Positions 1-13,600 of a DNA stretch of 64,000 nt are shown in pieces (the stretch's first letter is position 1; every line of letters begins with the position of its first letter). Under the pieces are notes generated by a model. The model saw nothing but the letters and a program-made list of their open reading frames with translations. It was not told the origin of the DNA and searched no databases. Source of the DNA: Cyanophora paradoxa. Its lineage: Eukaryota > Glaucocystophyceae > Cyanophorales > Cyanophoraceae. The stretch covers positions 61,170 to 125,169 of the forward strand of contig QPMI01000460.1 of NCBI GenBank assembly GCA_004431415.1, given 5' to 3'. Position numbers and translations under genes: made by a program.

Positions 1-1372
1 ATAAAGCGTGACACGGACCACAACTTTGTTTTTGGTGAATTACCGGCCACAGTCTCTAGACGGACCACAACTTGGTCCACAAGGCCTAGGTGAGTATTTA
101 TGCGAGATTAATATTGATCGCGAGGCCGGGGGCCGCGCCGCGGCCCGCGCGGCCCGCGGCCCGCGCGCGCGGGGCCCGCGGGGAGTCGGGGACCCGGTTG
201 ATAAAAAAAAAACAACTGTTGATCATCGCCCCAAACTGAAGAGCAACCCGAACTCAGAAGGCTGATCGATCGTGAGTAATGCATGAGACTCATGTAGGCG
301 TAAATTGCCGACAGGCCAAATTCGGCAATTTAGTACAACGGCAATTGCTTAGGGGGTAGAAATTTTCTTAGTCCGCCATAGGGCACTGCGGCAGAAATCC
401 GGATTTGGCAATACCGGTTTTCGACGGATTCGGCAATTCTACCACGCGGCAATTTAGCTACGTCTACAGTAGTAGCAGGCTACTACCGACGTCTACCGTC
501 GGGCACTTAATTACTCCGGCATCAATTAAATTAACGCAGCCGGCGCCGGAGTCGATGTCCGACGGTCGGTACTCAGCCCACTCAGGAGTCAGGAGTCAGG
601 ACTCAGGAGTCGGGAGTCCGAGTCGGGACTCGGGACTCGGGAGTCGGGATTCGGGAGTCGGGACCGTCGGACTCGAGTCGGGAGTAGCCTACTAGTAGTA
701 GTAGGGCTCGCAGCCGCCGAGTCGGACGTCGCGATCGACGCTCCGACGACAGACTGTCGACAGTGGGTCCGAGTCGACCGTCGGACGTAAGTATACGCGT
801 CGGGCCGGGCCGTTCACGTTGTCGGCCTACTAGGCAGCTGAGTCTAGGCTACCTGGGAGTCTGGGACCTGGGTAGGCTGGACTCGGCCGGCGCCGCCCAT
901 ATGCATGGCCATGGCCAGTAGCCGATCACGAAGCTTAAGGGAGCGGCGGGTACGCCGGGTACTATAGCTACGGAAGTACAGACTCTAGATCTGAGAATCG
1001 TGTACGTATTTACATGTACAGATGCCATGATGTATACATATGTATACTGGCAGACTGTGCCAGACTCTACTGAGAAATTTTGCCTTGGCCATGGGGACTG
1101 GCCCCAGTGGGGGAGCCGGCGCCGGCGCATGCAAGTTGCGGCAACATGTACAGGTCTGTAAACTGTAGTCTGTTGGGCGGCTACTAGCTATAGGGCCTCA
1201 AGCTCGAAGGGTTGCTTCTGGAATCCTGTATTGGTCGAATTCGACATTCGGAAGCTGCGAAGTTTTATTTACGAACGCAGCGGCCCGGCGGGCAGCAGCT
1301 GAGCAGATCTACGGCTAGATCGTGTCGACGTCAAATATCGTCGTCGACTGTCTTGTGTGCGGATCCCCGAAA
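1..1372. other. Left-edge non-coding stretch with short repeats
   Basis: I see no convincing gene here. Positions 31-62 hold a copy of a dispersed repeat (T-run followed by GGTGAATTACCGGCCACAG) that recurs at about 23,812-23,844. A GC-only stretch lies at 120-190. A GAGTCGGGA-type minisatellite with variants lies at about 575-690. The open frames across these repeats have repeat-driven composition and no recognisable domain. The stretch probably includes the 5' flank of the gene that starts near 1373. Confidence 0.5.
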
Positions 1373-4300
1373 ATGCGGCTGCAGCTAGTGCACGTGAGCA
1401 AGCCGGCTCCAGCGTTAGCGGCGATCGCGATATGCGCGGTCGTGTGCGCGTGTATCATCGCCCCAGCTGATGGCGCGACGACTGTCGCGACAGTGGTGCC
1501 GACAGCCGGTTGCCTTCTCCCAGTCTCGATCAGCGCGTCGGCGCCGTACACAGACCTGGCGTTCAAACTCGTGTCGGCCGCCAACTCGAGCCTCTGCGTC
1601 GAAGTCGTTGCGAATCCAGCAGGCACCGGAGACCCAATCTGGAAGCTCATGGACTGCAGTGCGCGCAAAATCGGGGGATCCGCTTATATTCGAATTCAAT
1701 ATAAATAATGCAACGCGCATTATCGATCACGAATACGCACGCGTTTGATATACGTACCTATAAAACTTGTCTGCCCGATGCACCATATGCATGGCACTCT
1801 TGATCTGAGCCAGTTTTATTTGCGTATGCGCAATTAACATCGATCACATGAATGAAGAAGCTCAGCGGCTTCCAGCTGCAGGCTGATCGCGTTGAAGAAG
1901 AAGATCGATCTTATCCATCAATCATGCGTATATATGAAGAAGCTGATCGCGCTGAAATGCAGCCAGCGGGATGGATACGTCGGGCACCCAATGGTTCCGC
2001 TCCCGTCAGCTCCCATTCAACGCATCGTACATTGCGCTCCTGGATGCGTACTACGATTACGGCACGGGTTTTGACATCGGATACAACTGGAAAGGCTGCG
2101 ACAACGGCGACTGTTTTCAAGCAGACGAACTGGCGAGCTCCCAGATTAATATTCCTCATAATCAGAGCTGAGAGCGTTCAGCGGCTATCTTACGCTTGTA
2201 TAATATATATAATTACCTCGCCCTTTTATATGCATTAATTTGTAGCGGTTACGCATACATATGAATCGTGATCATGACATGATGACGTCGACTTGAACAG
2301 GTGTTCAGCTTCGAACAACCTTTGTTGGGGGACTCGCCATCAACCGAGGACTTCGAAACAAATTACGATCACATGATTCAATTTACGGTACGGGTTCCAG
2401 CACGCGCGTATGCGCGCGCAAGCTTAAGTGATTCCGGAATTCCCTGCAATTTCATGTGACGTCTCATAATTAGGTACACAACGCGACCGCCGGTGTCATC
2501 ACGATTATATCCCGCGCCGACACCTCTTACGGCGTGGCTGCGCCCATCGGAACCTACGCGTCTGCGGGAAGCGACCAGCTGCTTATGAAGACCCTCCCGG
2601 CTAATGTGCCTGCGGAAATGCAGTGGGGGATGTTCAGCACCTGCAACGTGCCGGTGTGCCCTCGCGATCGCGATCGCGATCGCGATCGCGCGTTTTCGGA
2701 ATTCACGTCGGCTTGCTAATAGTAATTTCAATCTTGCAGACCCCGAGCCCGTCGCCTTCTGCAAGCCCCTCGGCGACCCCGTCCCCCAGCGCGACTCCGT
2801 CCCCCAGCGCTGCGCCCGCTGCGGCGCCGGCGCCGGCGCCGTCGCCGTCGCCGCTGACGGCGCCGTCCTCGAGCTCGCCAATCGTAAGCGCGGCGACGCC
2901 AAGCCCGACGCCCAGCACTAGTGCTGCAGCTGGCGACCCCGCACCAACGCCGACCCCTCTCGCGGCTGCAAGCGCTGGCGACGGTGAGCTCAGCACACGC
3001 GCTGCTGCTGCGGTACATGCATCTGCATCGGTACATGCGTCTTACAGCAGATAACGTACAGATGCGCCGACGGGAGGATCGTGCTCGGTCTCGCCAACCT
3101 CCGTCCAGTCTGGAATCGATAAAGTAACGGTGAGCGCTTGCTCCCATTCGCTTCGATTAATTTTTTATATATAGATTAACAACATTTAACGTTACTCACG
3201 AATGATTGCAACCGGTACCAGGTTACTTGTTCAGGCTGGCAATCGAGCTCGACGCCGTTGAAGTGCGTATCCGCATGTGCAGCGCACCTGCGCATGCAGG
3301 CTGAAAAGAACATTCGCGTTTGCGCGTCCAGGTACACGGTCACTTCCGATGCCTCCAGCGGCCCCCTCGCGCTCGATATTCTGAGCGAGACAATCATCTT
3401 TTTCTTCCCCGATGTGAGCACATGTATATTATACTGAGCGATTCTCATGCTCTCTTCTAGATCTGAGTTTCTTCGGGACGCTTGCAATTGCGCAGCTTGG
3501 GGCGACCGCAACGGCGAAGCTCACTGTGTCCGTGGAGAACGCCAAAAACCGCGCGACGCGCTACACAATCGATACCGCCGTTGAAGTCCGACCTCTCGTC
3601 TCCAACACCGGCAGTGCCGTCGAGAATTTCAATGTGCGTCTCTAGCTCGATCTGATGATGCCAATTGCAAGAGGATGCATTTATATATAATTATTATTTA
3701 CGATTCCGAATCCCCTCCAGAGCGCTGTCGAAGCCGTGAACAAGGAGGTTACTGCCATTCTCAATGTGCGTAAGCGCGCTTGCTAGTGCTCATGATATGT
3801 GCTTTCGAAAAGCTCTAACGATTTAACGGTCGCCCTCAGAGCAGCGATGACTTTGCCACAAAGATGGGCAAGATCCTCGCTCTGGTCAACACGCTCAAGG
3901 ACCGCTACAGCAAGGCGACCGGCCAGACCTTCCGCAGCCGCCGTTCAACCCGCGCGGCGTCCTCGGACCTCCTCCTTTCATTCTCGTCCGCGCTCACCAA
4001 TGTCATGAATGTATGCCGGCGCCTTCACTGCGATGCCGGGGTTGCTGATTCACGTTCAAATTTTCGCAGGCCGTCACGGCGGAAGCCACGAAGTCCGGCG
4101 TGAACCTCAAAGATGCCTCCGTAAGCAACGTTAACCGCGCGCAATATTTAATTAATGCTCATCCATCTTGGTTGAAGTTCTAGATTGCGTAGATCTAGAC
4201 TTGATTAAGTTCTTGACTAATGATAATCTATCTTGATTAAGTTCTTGACTAATGATAATCTATCTTGATTAAGTCGTCGATATCAATCGTATTCGTAGAC

Positions 4301-5914
4301 TGCCGGGGCGCTGGTGACGTTCTTCTCCACGGTTGCCCCTGTCGCTGCCAAGACTGGCGCTGTCTCGGTGAGCATTTCGAGTTCGTGGATCTAGATTGAG
4401 GCCTAGATAAATACATATAGAGCTGCCCTGTCGCCAAAACGCCGATTAAACGCGATTGGTTTTGCAACGTTAACGTTAACTGCAGGAAGCGACGGCGATC
4501 AAGGGGGCGACGCTGCTCATGGACGTCATCAAAGCCAACCCCGTACGCGTACCACGCTTAATTCAATATAAGCTTTAAGTATATGTACTCTCCGATTCGA
4601 ACCGTGACATGCGTTAAACGTTGGGCTCGATCAGAACCTGGCCACCACTCAAGGCATCGACGCCAAGGTACTAGGGCTCCCAGAACTCCGCTTTCGCTGC
4701 CTTGTATTTGGTGATTGCTTAACAACTCCGCGCAGAGCCTCCAGACGAGCCTGTCGGGCCTGCTGGCCGCGATTCCAGCCTCCTCGACGGCGGCGGCCGA
4801 CATCCGATCCGAGACGCAGGCTGCTCTCAACAAAGTGGCCGCTCAGGTAGGAGACGCGATTAAGCTTTAGCTTGTTAATTATAAGCATCACATGTACAAC
4901 TGCAAGACATCGAATTTTCTTAATGTAAGCCGATGTGCAGATTGTGCTCTCCAGCCCGGAGACTCCGTGCGGAAAACAGACCCGGGCCTCGGATATCGAC
5001 CCCTCGGCTTTCAAGGTTAGTTCAGGGCACCCCTCCTTCAGAGCACCCCTCTTAACGGTAACCGCAACCGGCGCCGTTGACGTCCCCATGCCAGATCTGC
5101 ACCGGAGCTGCGACGCGGACCTTCGACAACATCGACAACGCACCCGGCGCCGCGGTGCGCGCGCGCACGTTATATAGTTACACCGCCGTACACTACGCAT
5201 TGCCCGTGCTTCTCCTCCACGGCCATCTGACGCCTGCGGCTGTTGTCGCGCATGCATGCTCAGATCACGTTCCCGACGGATGTCTCGACCTCTAGTTTCC
5301 AGGTCAATATGAATATATCCGGGAATTCGATCGCGATGGGACCTTGAACTGAACCTTTGCTTTCGCCATCAGGCTCTGGTGAACAGGCTCTCCGCCTCCT
5401 CATTCCCGTCGCCGGGAACCGGGTTCCGCCTGGTTTCCGACGTCTACGACGTCTCCGCCACTGGCCTCGACGGCACAGGCAACGCCGTCCCGATCACCAA
5501 ATTCACCTCGGGCGTTGGCTTCCGCCTGCCCACGTCCGTCGCGACCAGCGGGCAGTCGGTGTCCCTCGTATTTTACGACGTAGTCGGGAAGAAGTGGGAG
5601 ACTTGCAGCGCGGCTACTGCTGACGGAGGCGCATACACGGCGACCTGCCCGCATCTGACTCCGGTGCGTCCAAATTAAACCATATGCATGCCCAATTGCA
5701 AGTCCAGCGAAGTGGACGTTAATTTGCGCTTGCGCAGTTCGCTCTCCGAGAGACGGTCGCGGCTACCGCAAACAATGTCCCGTACTGGTACAGTGGCACC
5801 TCGCGGCTTCAGCCCGCCTTGGGCTCGGTGTTCGCGGCGACTCTGGCCGCCGCCTCCGCGCTTCTGCTGCGGCTGGCGATTACTGGGCGGATTTTCGCTT
5901 ACATATTTATTTAA
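1373..5914 (+). CDS. Multi-exon cell-surface protein with Ser/Pro stalk and GPS/REJ-like C-terminus
   Basis: I infer a secreted or single-pass membrane protein read through many short exons. The first exon (about 1373-1658) has a hydrophobic signal-like stretch (AAIAICAVVCACIIAPADG) and then a Cys-containing ectodomain. Exons near 1964-2138, 2302-2387 and 2473-2652 continue the ectodomain (NASYIALLDAYYDYG, TAGVITIISRADTSYG). The exon at 2740-2985 is a Ser/Pro/Ala-rich stalk. Exons from about 3460 to 5660 encode a helical Ala/Ser/Thr-rich region, then VSLVFYDVVGKKWETCSA and TATCPHLTPFAL. The W-x-x-C and C-x-H-L-T-P-F pattern resembles the GPS/GAIN-REJ region of polycystin and adhesion-receptor families. 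The last exon adds a hydrophobic AATLAAASALLLRL segment before the stop, which could be a membrane or GPI anchor. Introns start GTGCGC, GTGAGC or GTAAGC. Exon edges are approximate and the function is unknown. Confidence 0.6.
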
Positions 5915-7648
5915 AGTATTTCAAAGCGGGCGCGGCCCAAATAGACGAATACCGAGTTTCCTCCTCGTTCAACATGCATATGCTGCGATGTAGCGCTACA
6001 ATGTTACCAGGAGTCCTAGTTAATGTTGCTGCGATCGATCCAGTACAAGTGTTCTTTACAACGCATGCGCTCGTAGCTCGGTTCCATGCATTCTGATTTC
6101 GCAGCATTTCTTAAATAGATTTCGAATTTTTTCGCCTTTCGATTTTTCTTTTGATATGTACGCTGTGTCAGGGAATGTCCGAATAAATCACAGCCCTCCA
6201 GTCGCAGAGCGCAGGGGTTGACACATCTCGTGCAATCGTCTTAACTTTAGCTTTTCGCGGTAATTTGCAGGCCGCCCGGCAGTTGGCGCCGTTTCTGGAT
6301 ACCAGTACTGCAGGGGGCACAAATTAAAATCGAAAGCAAGGACCCTCCGACTAAGACAAAAGCAAGAAGAAGACGAAGACGATCATTGGATCGCGAAGAG
6401 CCGAATATGACGAAGATCGCGGCTTAAAACAATCGCAGCCCCCCAGTCGATGTCGCTACCCTCCAGTCGCAGAGCGCTCGCAGAGTGCTGGGACCGACAC
6501 ACTTCGTGTAATCGTCTTTTTTGGTGAATTACGTAAAAGGCCATCGTGGGGGGCCTCCCAGGGGGCGCGAAATCGAACCCGGTGTGAATTCGAAGTTGGT
6601 GTGAAGTTGGTAACTGCAACTGCAGCTGCTGGAACCCGCTGTGAAGTTCAACCGGTTACGCCGCGGGTAGCCTTTCGCAGATCTAGAAGGGGTACGGCGC
6701 GCTTGTCAAAGGGGAGGGCCGGTTCGTCCCCGGAGGCCGATCGCGAGCATCACAGTCACGGGGTCCGAATTCGAAGGGGAAGCTTTAAGACGCGAGGGGG
6801 TTCGACCCTTAGAGAATTAGAAGGCAAGGAAACAAATGACGAGGAGTGGATCCGGACCACCCCCGGCCCTTCAGCTGTCACCCGCCCTCTAGATCTGCTC
6901 GCAACGCGTGTTTTCGACATATGCATGTACAGCTGAAGCTTTAATTCGAGCGCTCGCAATCGGACCGGACCGCGCAGGCCCAAGCTGAAGGCGAGTGCTC
7001 GCGATCGCAATCGCACCGCACCGTACCGTACCCAGGCCTAGGCCTTCTGCCGGGGTGCACGAATGCCGAGCTTCAGCTCGGTGCACGCAGGCCGCCGCCC
7101 TCCTCTCCAAAGCGCCCTAGGCCTCCCCTCGAGCTCGCCTTGAATTAATATTCCGCCTCGACGTGAGCACGGCTGCGCAGGCGCATGAGTGCTGGCAGAG
7201 GCGCCGGCGCCTGACAGCTACGCGCGAGGGGCGCGCGGTACGCCCGACCCGGCGGCCGTCGCAGACTGAAATCCCTCGCGCCGGCCTCGCGCCTCGCGAT
7301 CGGGCGGGCGGGTACCGGTGCCCCGCGCCGCCTCTGGCCCCGCGGCCTCCGTATGTTCCATGTATGTGGGTGTGAAGCGACTCCGGATCCATATTCGAAT
7401 TCGCTCCCCTTTTAAATTTCCGCTCCCTACTGTACTTTTATTTACTGTCAGTCATGAAACTGCTGCTTCGAATTCCAACTGTATATGGCTAATGAAAGTG
7501 GTTCATAGCGGTTGGGAGGGTAGGGGGGGAGGGGCCGGGGAGGCCGGGGTTGAAACTGTTGGAGCTCGCTGTATACTTGAACGCTAACGTGAACCAGTTA
7601 AATTACGCATCTGCAGCGTAGCCCTCGCTTTCGCAGGCTCAGTCGTGT
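5915..7648. other. Intergenic region between convergent genes, with a duplicated block
   Basis: I find no supported gene. A block of about 60 bases near 6190-6242 (CCTCCAGTCGCAGAGCGC, then a GACACA...CGTG...AATCGTCTT tail) is repeated imperfectly near 6459-6515. The second copy runs straight into the TTTTTTGGTGAATTAC repeat core also found at about 31 and 23,812. The stretch lies between the 3' ends of two convergent genes, so it should contain both polyadenylation regions. Confidence 0.45.
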
Positions 7649-10600
7649 TCAGGGGACCCGGCGGGCGGCCTCGCGGGCGATGCGGGCGCCGAGGGCGTCG
7701 CCATAGAGACCGAAGCAGTGCTCAGCGGCCTCCAGCAGCGCGGCCGCCGGCGACGGGCGCGGCTGCGTCTGCGGCTGAGGGGCAGAGGACCCCTTGATCT
7801 GGTCCAAGTCGAAGTCGGGGCCGATCGCGATCGGGAGCGGGGGCGGGGCCGGCGCCGCGCGCGCAGGGGCGCCGGCGGTGTGGAGGGCGGCGAACAGGAG
7901 CCCCAGGGCGCAGTCCCGCGGCCGCCGCGGGGGGCTCGAGCTCGGGCCCGAGCCGGCCCGGCTAGGGAGCCGGCCTCGGATCCGGATCCGGCCCAGCCGC
8001 CGAGGGCCGCCGCCGCCAGGAACCGATCCCGCGCCCGCGCCGCCCGCGCCGCGCGCACGCTGAGCGCGAGTCCCTCCACGAACGCCGCGGCGCCCGCCGC
8101 CTGTCGCGGGGCGCGAAATACCGGTCAGAGCACGGAACCACAAGCTGATAAGGGAGCGCGTCTGCTCGAGTTCTTCTATAGCTACGTAAACGCGCTCGGA
8201 TTTCGATCTACATATATATTCGTTCCACCGTACGCGTTGCGTTCGGATTCGCACCGTCTCGTTCCACCTCGCGCCCAAGCGGGCGGCCGTGTCGAGGATC
8301 TCCGCCAGCTCCCCAGGGGAGGCGTCGACGTCGGTATCGACCCCGGCGCCCCCGGCCGGGCAGGGCGCCCCCGGCGCCGGAGTCGGCGCTTGCGCCGCGG
8401 CGTCCCGAGGGGGCAGGAAGAGGGGGGCGAAGGGGGCGGCGGGGTGGGCGCGGGCGGCGGGGGCGTCGGAGAGGAGCCAGGCGACGAAGAGGACCGTCGC
8501 GGCCTCGCACACGAAGTCCGGCTGCCCGGAATCGAACCCGATCCGATCCGGAATCTAAACTTAGACCGCGACAGCGATCGCGAGAAGCGATGCACAGTGC
8601 AGGGGAAGCCATGTATTCAGCCAGCCATATTTAAAACGAAGCGCGGGGGACGGAAGCTCAAGCCTATTGGGCTATTAATCTAGACATATATCGGACATAT
8701 ATATATGGATAGGTGGCTAAAAATAGCCGGGGGCACGGCGCACCTCGACGACCCCCGAGACCTTGTTCCGGTCGCCCGCGAGGATGCGGATCGCCCGCCC
8801 CGCCGCCTGCCGCGGTCGCGCGGTCAGCCCTCGAGGCGGCCGGCTCGAGGATCGGAGCTCGGATGGAAAGCTTTATGATCATCGATATCATTCTAGGCGC
8901 GCCTAGGGCGTTGTTCGCTGCTGCTGCTGTCTAGATCTATACTTTAAGCCAAGTGCGCTGTAGTTTGGGATCGACGCGCCTGGACGGCGGAGAGGCCGCT
9001 GCGGGGCGCGGGGGCGCGGGGCCCGAGGGCGGCGAGGAGGGCGCGGGCGTGGGCGGCGTGGAAGAGGGCGCGGCCGACGGGCGCCACGCTCGGGAAGCCG
9101 TCCCGCAGGCGCCCCAGGCAGAACTCCTCCGCCGCCTGTCCCGCGCCGCTGATCAAGAGGGCCCGGCCCAGACCTCGAGGGGCGGGCGGACCTGGAGGGC
9201 CTCGCGGGCCCGGCCCTGCATGCTCCGGGCCGAGACCAGCGCCGCCTGCGGCCCCGCTCGCAATCCATCAGCCCCGGCCCCGGAGCGGGCGATCCGCCCG
9301 CGAGCCTCGGAGCGGAACGATCCGTCCCGAAGCTTTAATCGAGGACCAAACCCAAGAGTATAAGGAAGCCGCCCGGCCGACGACGGGCCGGGCACCCATG
9401 AGCCAATTCCAAGGCGCCCGGGGAGGCTGCCCCTTGAGGCAGCCGCGCCGCCCGGCCGGCGGGTGGCGATTGCGGGCGGGTGGGCGGCGACGGATTCGGA
9501 GGCGCGCTTAAGCTCGGGCTTGAGATGGCAGCGGGCGCTAATATAACTATATATGAGCGTGAGATACGTACTTATTATAAGGTAGCCTTCTTAAGGTGGC
9601 TAGCGCTGAGGCGCGCGAGGGGGGCGCGGACGGACCGTGGCGGCGATGGTGACGAGGTCGCCGGAGAGCTCCCCGTCCCGCCCCGTCTTCCCCAGCCCCG
9701 CCTGCGCAAACCGATTAGATTCGCGCCCTAGACTGTTGTCGGATTCTATATATAGTTTTGAATGTTCTTGGATTTAGTTCAGGGTTCCAGGGGGGAGGAG
9801 CGGGGGGCCCGCTCGCCTCCAGGAGGGCCGCGAGTCGCTCGAGGCCCGCGGCGGCCTCGCCGGCGCCTGCGCCGGGGCCCCCGGCCGGGCGCGCGCGCAG
9901 GCCGCTCTGGAAGCGGAACCAGCACGCCTCGAGCACGTCGCGCTGCACGTGCTGCGGGCGCGGGCGCGGGCGATCAGACGGGGCAGATCTAGAGGGGCGG
10001 GGCCAAGGAAGGCATGTTTGAGGGAAATCAAAGCGCGCCACGAGGCAGGAGAAAGTCTTGTAATAACTATGTGTTTTTAATATCAAAATCATGCAGTAGA
10101 TCTTATGATCATGAATAAATAAACAGATACGAGCGCGCCATGCGGAGGGCGGCGTCGGTGTAGAGGGCGCAGGCGCGCCCCGCGGCCTCCAAGTCCCCCG
10201 CGGCCAGCAGCGCGAACGAGGCCGCCCGGAGCACCTCCACGCCCCGCATGCCGGCGCAAACCTCCTCCCGGCCCAGCTCCTGCGCGGGCGGGCCGCTCTC
10301 AGCGAGCGCTCGAGTCGGGTCGGCGCTCTGTATTGCGCGCCATCGCGAACTCGGCGAAGGCGACGGCCTGGGAGCGCCGCTTGGGGAAGAGGAGCGCCAG
10401 GTTCGTGCCCTGCGCGCGTGCACGCATGCGCAGTCAGTCCCGCTCGAGCTCGCGGTCAATCGCAGGGCACGCGTCGCCGGTTGGAGTTCAAATTTTCCGG
10501 GGGTACCGGCCGGGGGAGGACGCTAGGGCGGGGGGGGGGGAGGGGATGCCGGCGCCCCGCCGTGGAAGGCCTAGGGGGGGGGGGGGGGGGGGAGAGAAGG

Positions 10601-13600
10601 GGAAGGGGGGGAGGGGATGGGGGTAAGAAAGGGGTTTGCGAGCTGCTCGGTCGTGGTGCGGTTGAAATGCGATCTGATCGCTGGCCCAACCCCGGCGGGG
10701 CGGGGCGGGCAAGGCGGGGCGAGGCGGAGCGGATCGGAGAGCTGGGCGGGCAGAGGCTGCGGATCCAGGCTATAGCTAAGGGATCCAGGCCTAGGTCTGG
10801 TATCCGTAGCGACAGGCAGCTAATTTAAGCGACGCGGGCGGGCGGGCAGGGCGGGGGCGTGGACGGGGGCGGGGGCGGGGCGCGGGGGCGGGGCGCACCG
10901 CCATGGCCGAGGCGACGGCAAGGAACCCCGGCCCCGGCCCCGGCCCGGGCCCCGGGCCGCCCCCGCCCCCGAGCCCGAGCTCGAGCCTCCGGGCGTGGCG
11001 GTAGAGGGCGAAGCCGCAGTAGAGGAACAGTGCGCCGTCCCCGCCCTGCATGGCCGCCTTGCGCAGCTCCAGCAGCAGGTGCGCGATTTCGAAGGAGGCG
11101 GCGTTCGACTTCGGACTACTTTGAGAGGGGGCCCGGGCCCGGGCCTGGGGGGCGCCCTGCAGGCGGGTACGGAGGGCCATGCACGTCACCGCGGACCAGA
11201 GGCCGAGCCGGCTCCTGAGTATAATATATAAGGCGGAAAGAGTGGGGAGAGAAGTCAAAGGCGCACGTGGGTACTCGGAACCCGAGGAGGGCGAGGGCCT
11301 CGCGGCAGTACCCCGCGGCGGAGGGGTACCGCCCCGTGCGGAGGCACACCTCGGCCAGGCCGGCCAGCCAGGCGGCGCGCGCCGGGGGCGGGGCGCCCGG
11401 GTACAGCGCGAGGAGGCTCCCGTACCCCTCCTCCGCCTCCGCGTTCGCGAAGCGGTCGAGGGCGGCGGCCGCGCAGCGCTCGAGGTAGGGCCGCGCCGCC
11501 GCGGCGTCCTCCGCCGCCAGCCAGTGGTACGCGAGCCGCCCCGCCGCCAGCCCGCCGCCGCTAGCCGCGCCGGGCGCGGACGGGCCGCCGACGCCGGGGG
11601 TCGACGGGTCCGCCGTCGATCCCGAAGACGGCATCGAGCCCGACGGCGGCTCGCGATCGCGGGCCTCGAGGAGCTCGGCAAAGGCCCTGTGCAGGCGGCG
11701 CCGCTCGGCGACGGGCAGCAGGCCCTCCACGACCTCGCGGAGGGGCGAGAGGGCGAACTCGTACGTGTACGCGCCCCCGGGCCCGCCGTCCCATCCGGGC
11801 TCGGGCTCGCCTCCAGAGCCAGAGAGGGTCTCGCGGAGGACGCCGGCCGCGCAGAGGGCGGCCAGGTCGCCCGCGAGGTCGTCGGGATCCGAGGTCGGCC
11901 CCCCGCTCCAGCTGTCCGGCGGCTGGCCGTGCCCGCGGCCGCGGCCGCGGACGCGGGGCACGATGGCGGCGATCTGCGGCGCCGCCGCGATCACGATTGT
12001 GAAGGCCGGCGCCCCGCGCGCCCCCGAATCATGATCTCGACGCACCTCCTCTGCGCTGAATCGCATCCCGACGCAGCTCGCAAGCTGCGGGGCGCTCGGC
12101 TCAGCTCGCAGTTGCGCTCGGGCGGCGGGGCGCCCGCCCGCGGGCCGGGTCCGGGCCGGGGGGGTACAAGGTCGGACCTTGAGGAGGAAGAGCTGGGAGG
12201 GGGCGAGGCGGTCGAGGCGCCAGAGGAGGGCGGAGCGGAGGCCGTCCGAGGGCCGCGGGTGCCTCAGGGCCCTCGGGTCCAGGGCGCAGGCGCCCGTGGC
12301 GGGGTCGACGCGCAGCGCCCCGTCCTGCACGAGCCGCTCAGCCGCGTCCGCCGCGATGAACGGCACCCCGCCCGACTCGTCCGCTGCCCGCGACCGCGAA
12401 AATGTGAAATTAAGCAGATGCCAGCGACGCGAATCGCATGGACGTCGAGAGGCTAGCGAGCAGCGCGGGCGGACCGATGAACTGGGCGGCCTCGGGGGGC
12501 AGCGAGGCGGCGCCGATGCGGGCGCAGGCGAGGCGCGCGGCCGTCGCGCCGTCCAGCGGGAGCAGCTCCAGCGCCTGGTGGCCCGGTACCCCCGCCAGCC
12601 TCTCCAGCAGGCCCGCCCCGGGCCCGGGCCCGGCCCCGGGCCCGCCGCCGCCGCCGCCGCCCCTCCGGCCCGTGACGAGCAGCAGGAGGCGCGCGGAGGG
12701 GCTCGCCCCCGCCTCCTGCGCCAGCAGCAGCAGCGCCGCCTGGCTCTGGCTGTCCGCGTCCGTCGCGTCTGCCGCGAAAAATCAGACATCGTTAACGTTT
12801 TCGCGCCGCGCCGCGAAAATCGATACCGCGAAAAACGCACCCTCGAAGACGACGAGGAGCGGCTGCTGGCCGGCGCCGGCGCCGGCGCCGGCGGCGCGCG
12901 AGAGGACGAGCCGCACGAGCGCCGCGCGCAGCTGCGCGGCGCGCACGTGCGTCGGGAGCGTCGCCGCCTTCGCCGCCGTCGTCGCCGCCGCCGCCGTCGT
13001 CGACGGGGGCGCCGCGGCTTTGCCGGCCCCTCCGCGGCCGGGTCGGGCCCGACGTCACTGGGAATCCAGGGGCGGTGTTTGGAGATGGAGGGCGGGCGGG
13101 TCGGCCCCGTCGATTTCGCGGGGTCGCAGCCGGCGCCGGGGGAGGGCAGGAGCTCCGCGAGGTCCGCCAGGACGCCCGGGTCGACCGCCGCCGCCGCAGA
13201 ATCCTCCGCCAAGAGCGGCTCCGCCTGCACTCGCGATCGCGACCCGGGCTGTCAAGCGCGCGCGAGAGAAAGAGAAACACAGGCTTAAGCTGTTCCGCCG
13301 CTGTTCTATTACTAATTATATCTATTTGGCTTAAGAAACACAGGCTGAATTGTATAAGCTGTTCCGCCGCGCACCTCGGGCATGCCCATGGGGAAGAGGG
13401 CGGCGAGGAGGGGCCGCCAGGCGGCGAACGGGTGCCGCTCGGTCGGGAGCCCCGCGGCGGAGGCCGTGCGCCAGCCCTCGGCCGCCGCCATCGCCGCCGC
13501 CGCCCGCGCCAGGGCCGACTTGCCCAGGCCCGTGTTCCCCGTCACGACCAGCAGCGACGTCGACGCCCGCGCCGGCGCCGGCGCCGGCGCCGGCGCCGGC

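Noticed and set aside
6600-6900. tRNA-like GGTTCGACCC segment
   Set aside because: No matching acceptor stem, D arm or anticodon arm could be built around it.
7718-8683. Long plus-strand frame opposite cyclase copy 1
   Set aside because: Arg/Gly-rich composition is a by-product of GC-rich antisense sequence; the minus strand has the domain evidence.
11179-13334. Long plus-strand frames (425, 369 and 298 residues)
   Set aside because: They lie antisense to the NTPase/TPR exons of cyclase copy 1, have Arg/Ala/Gly-rich shadow composition and no motifs.
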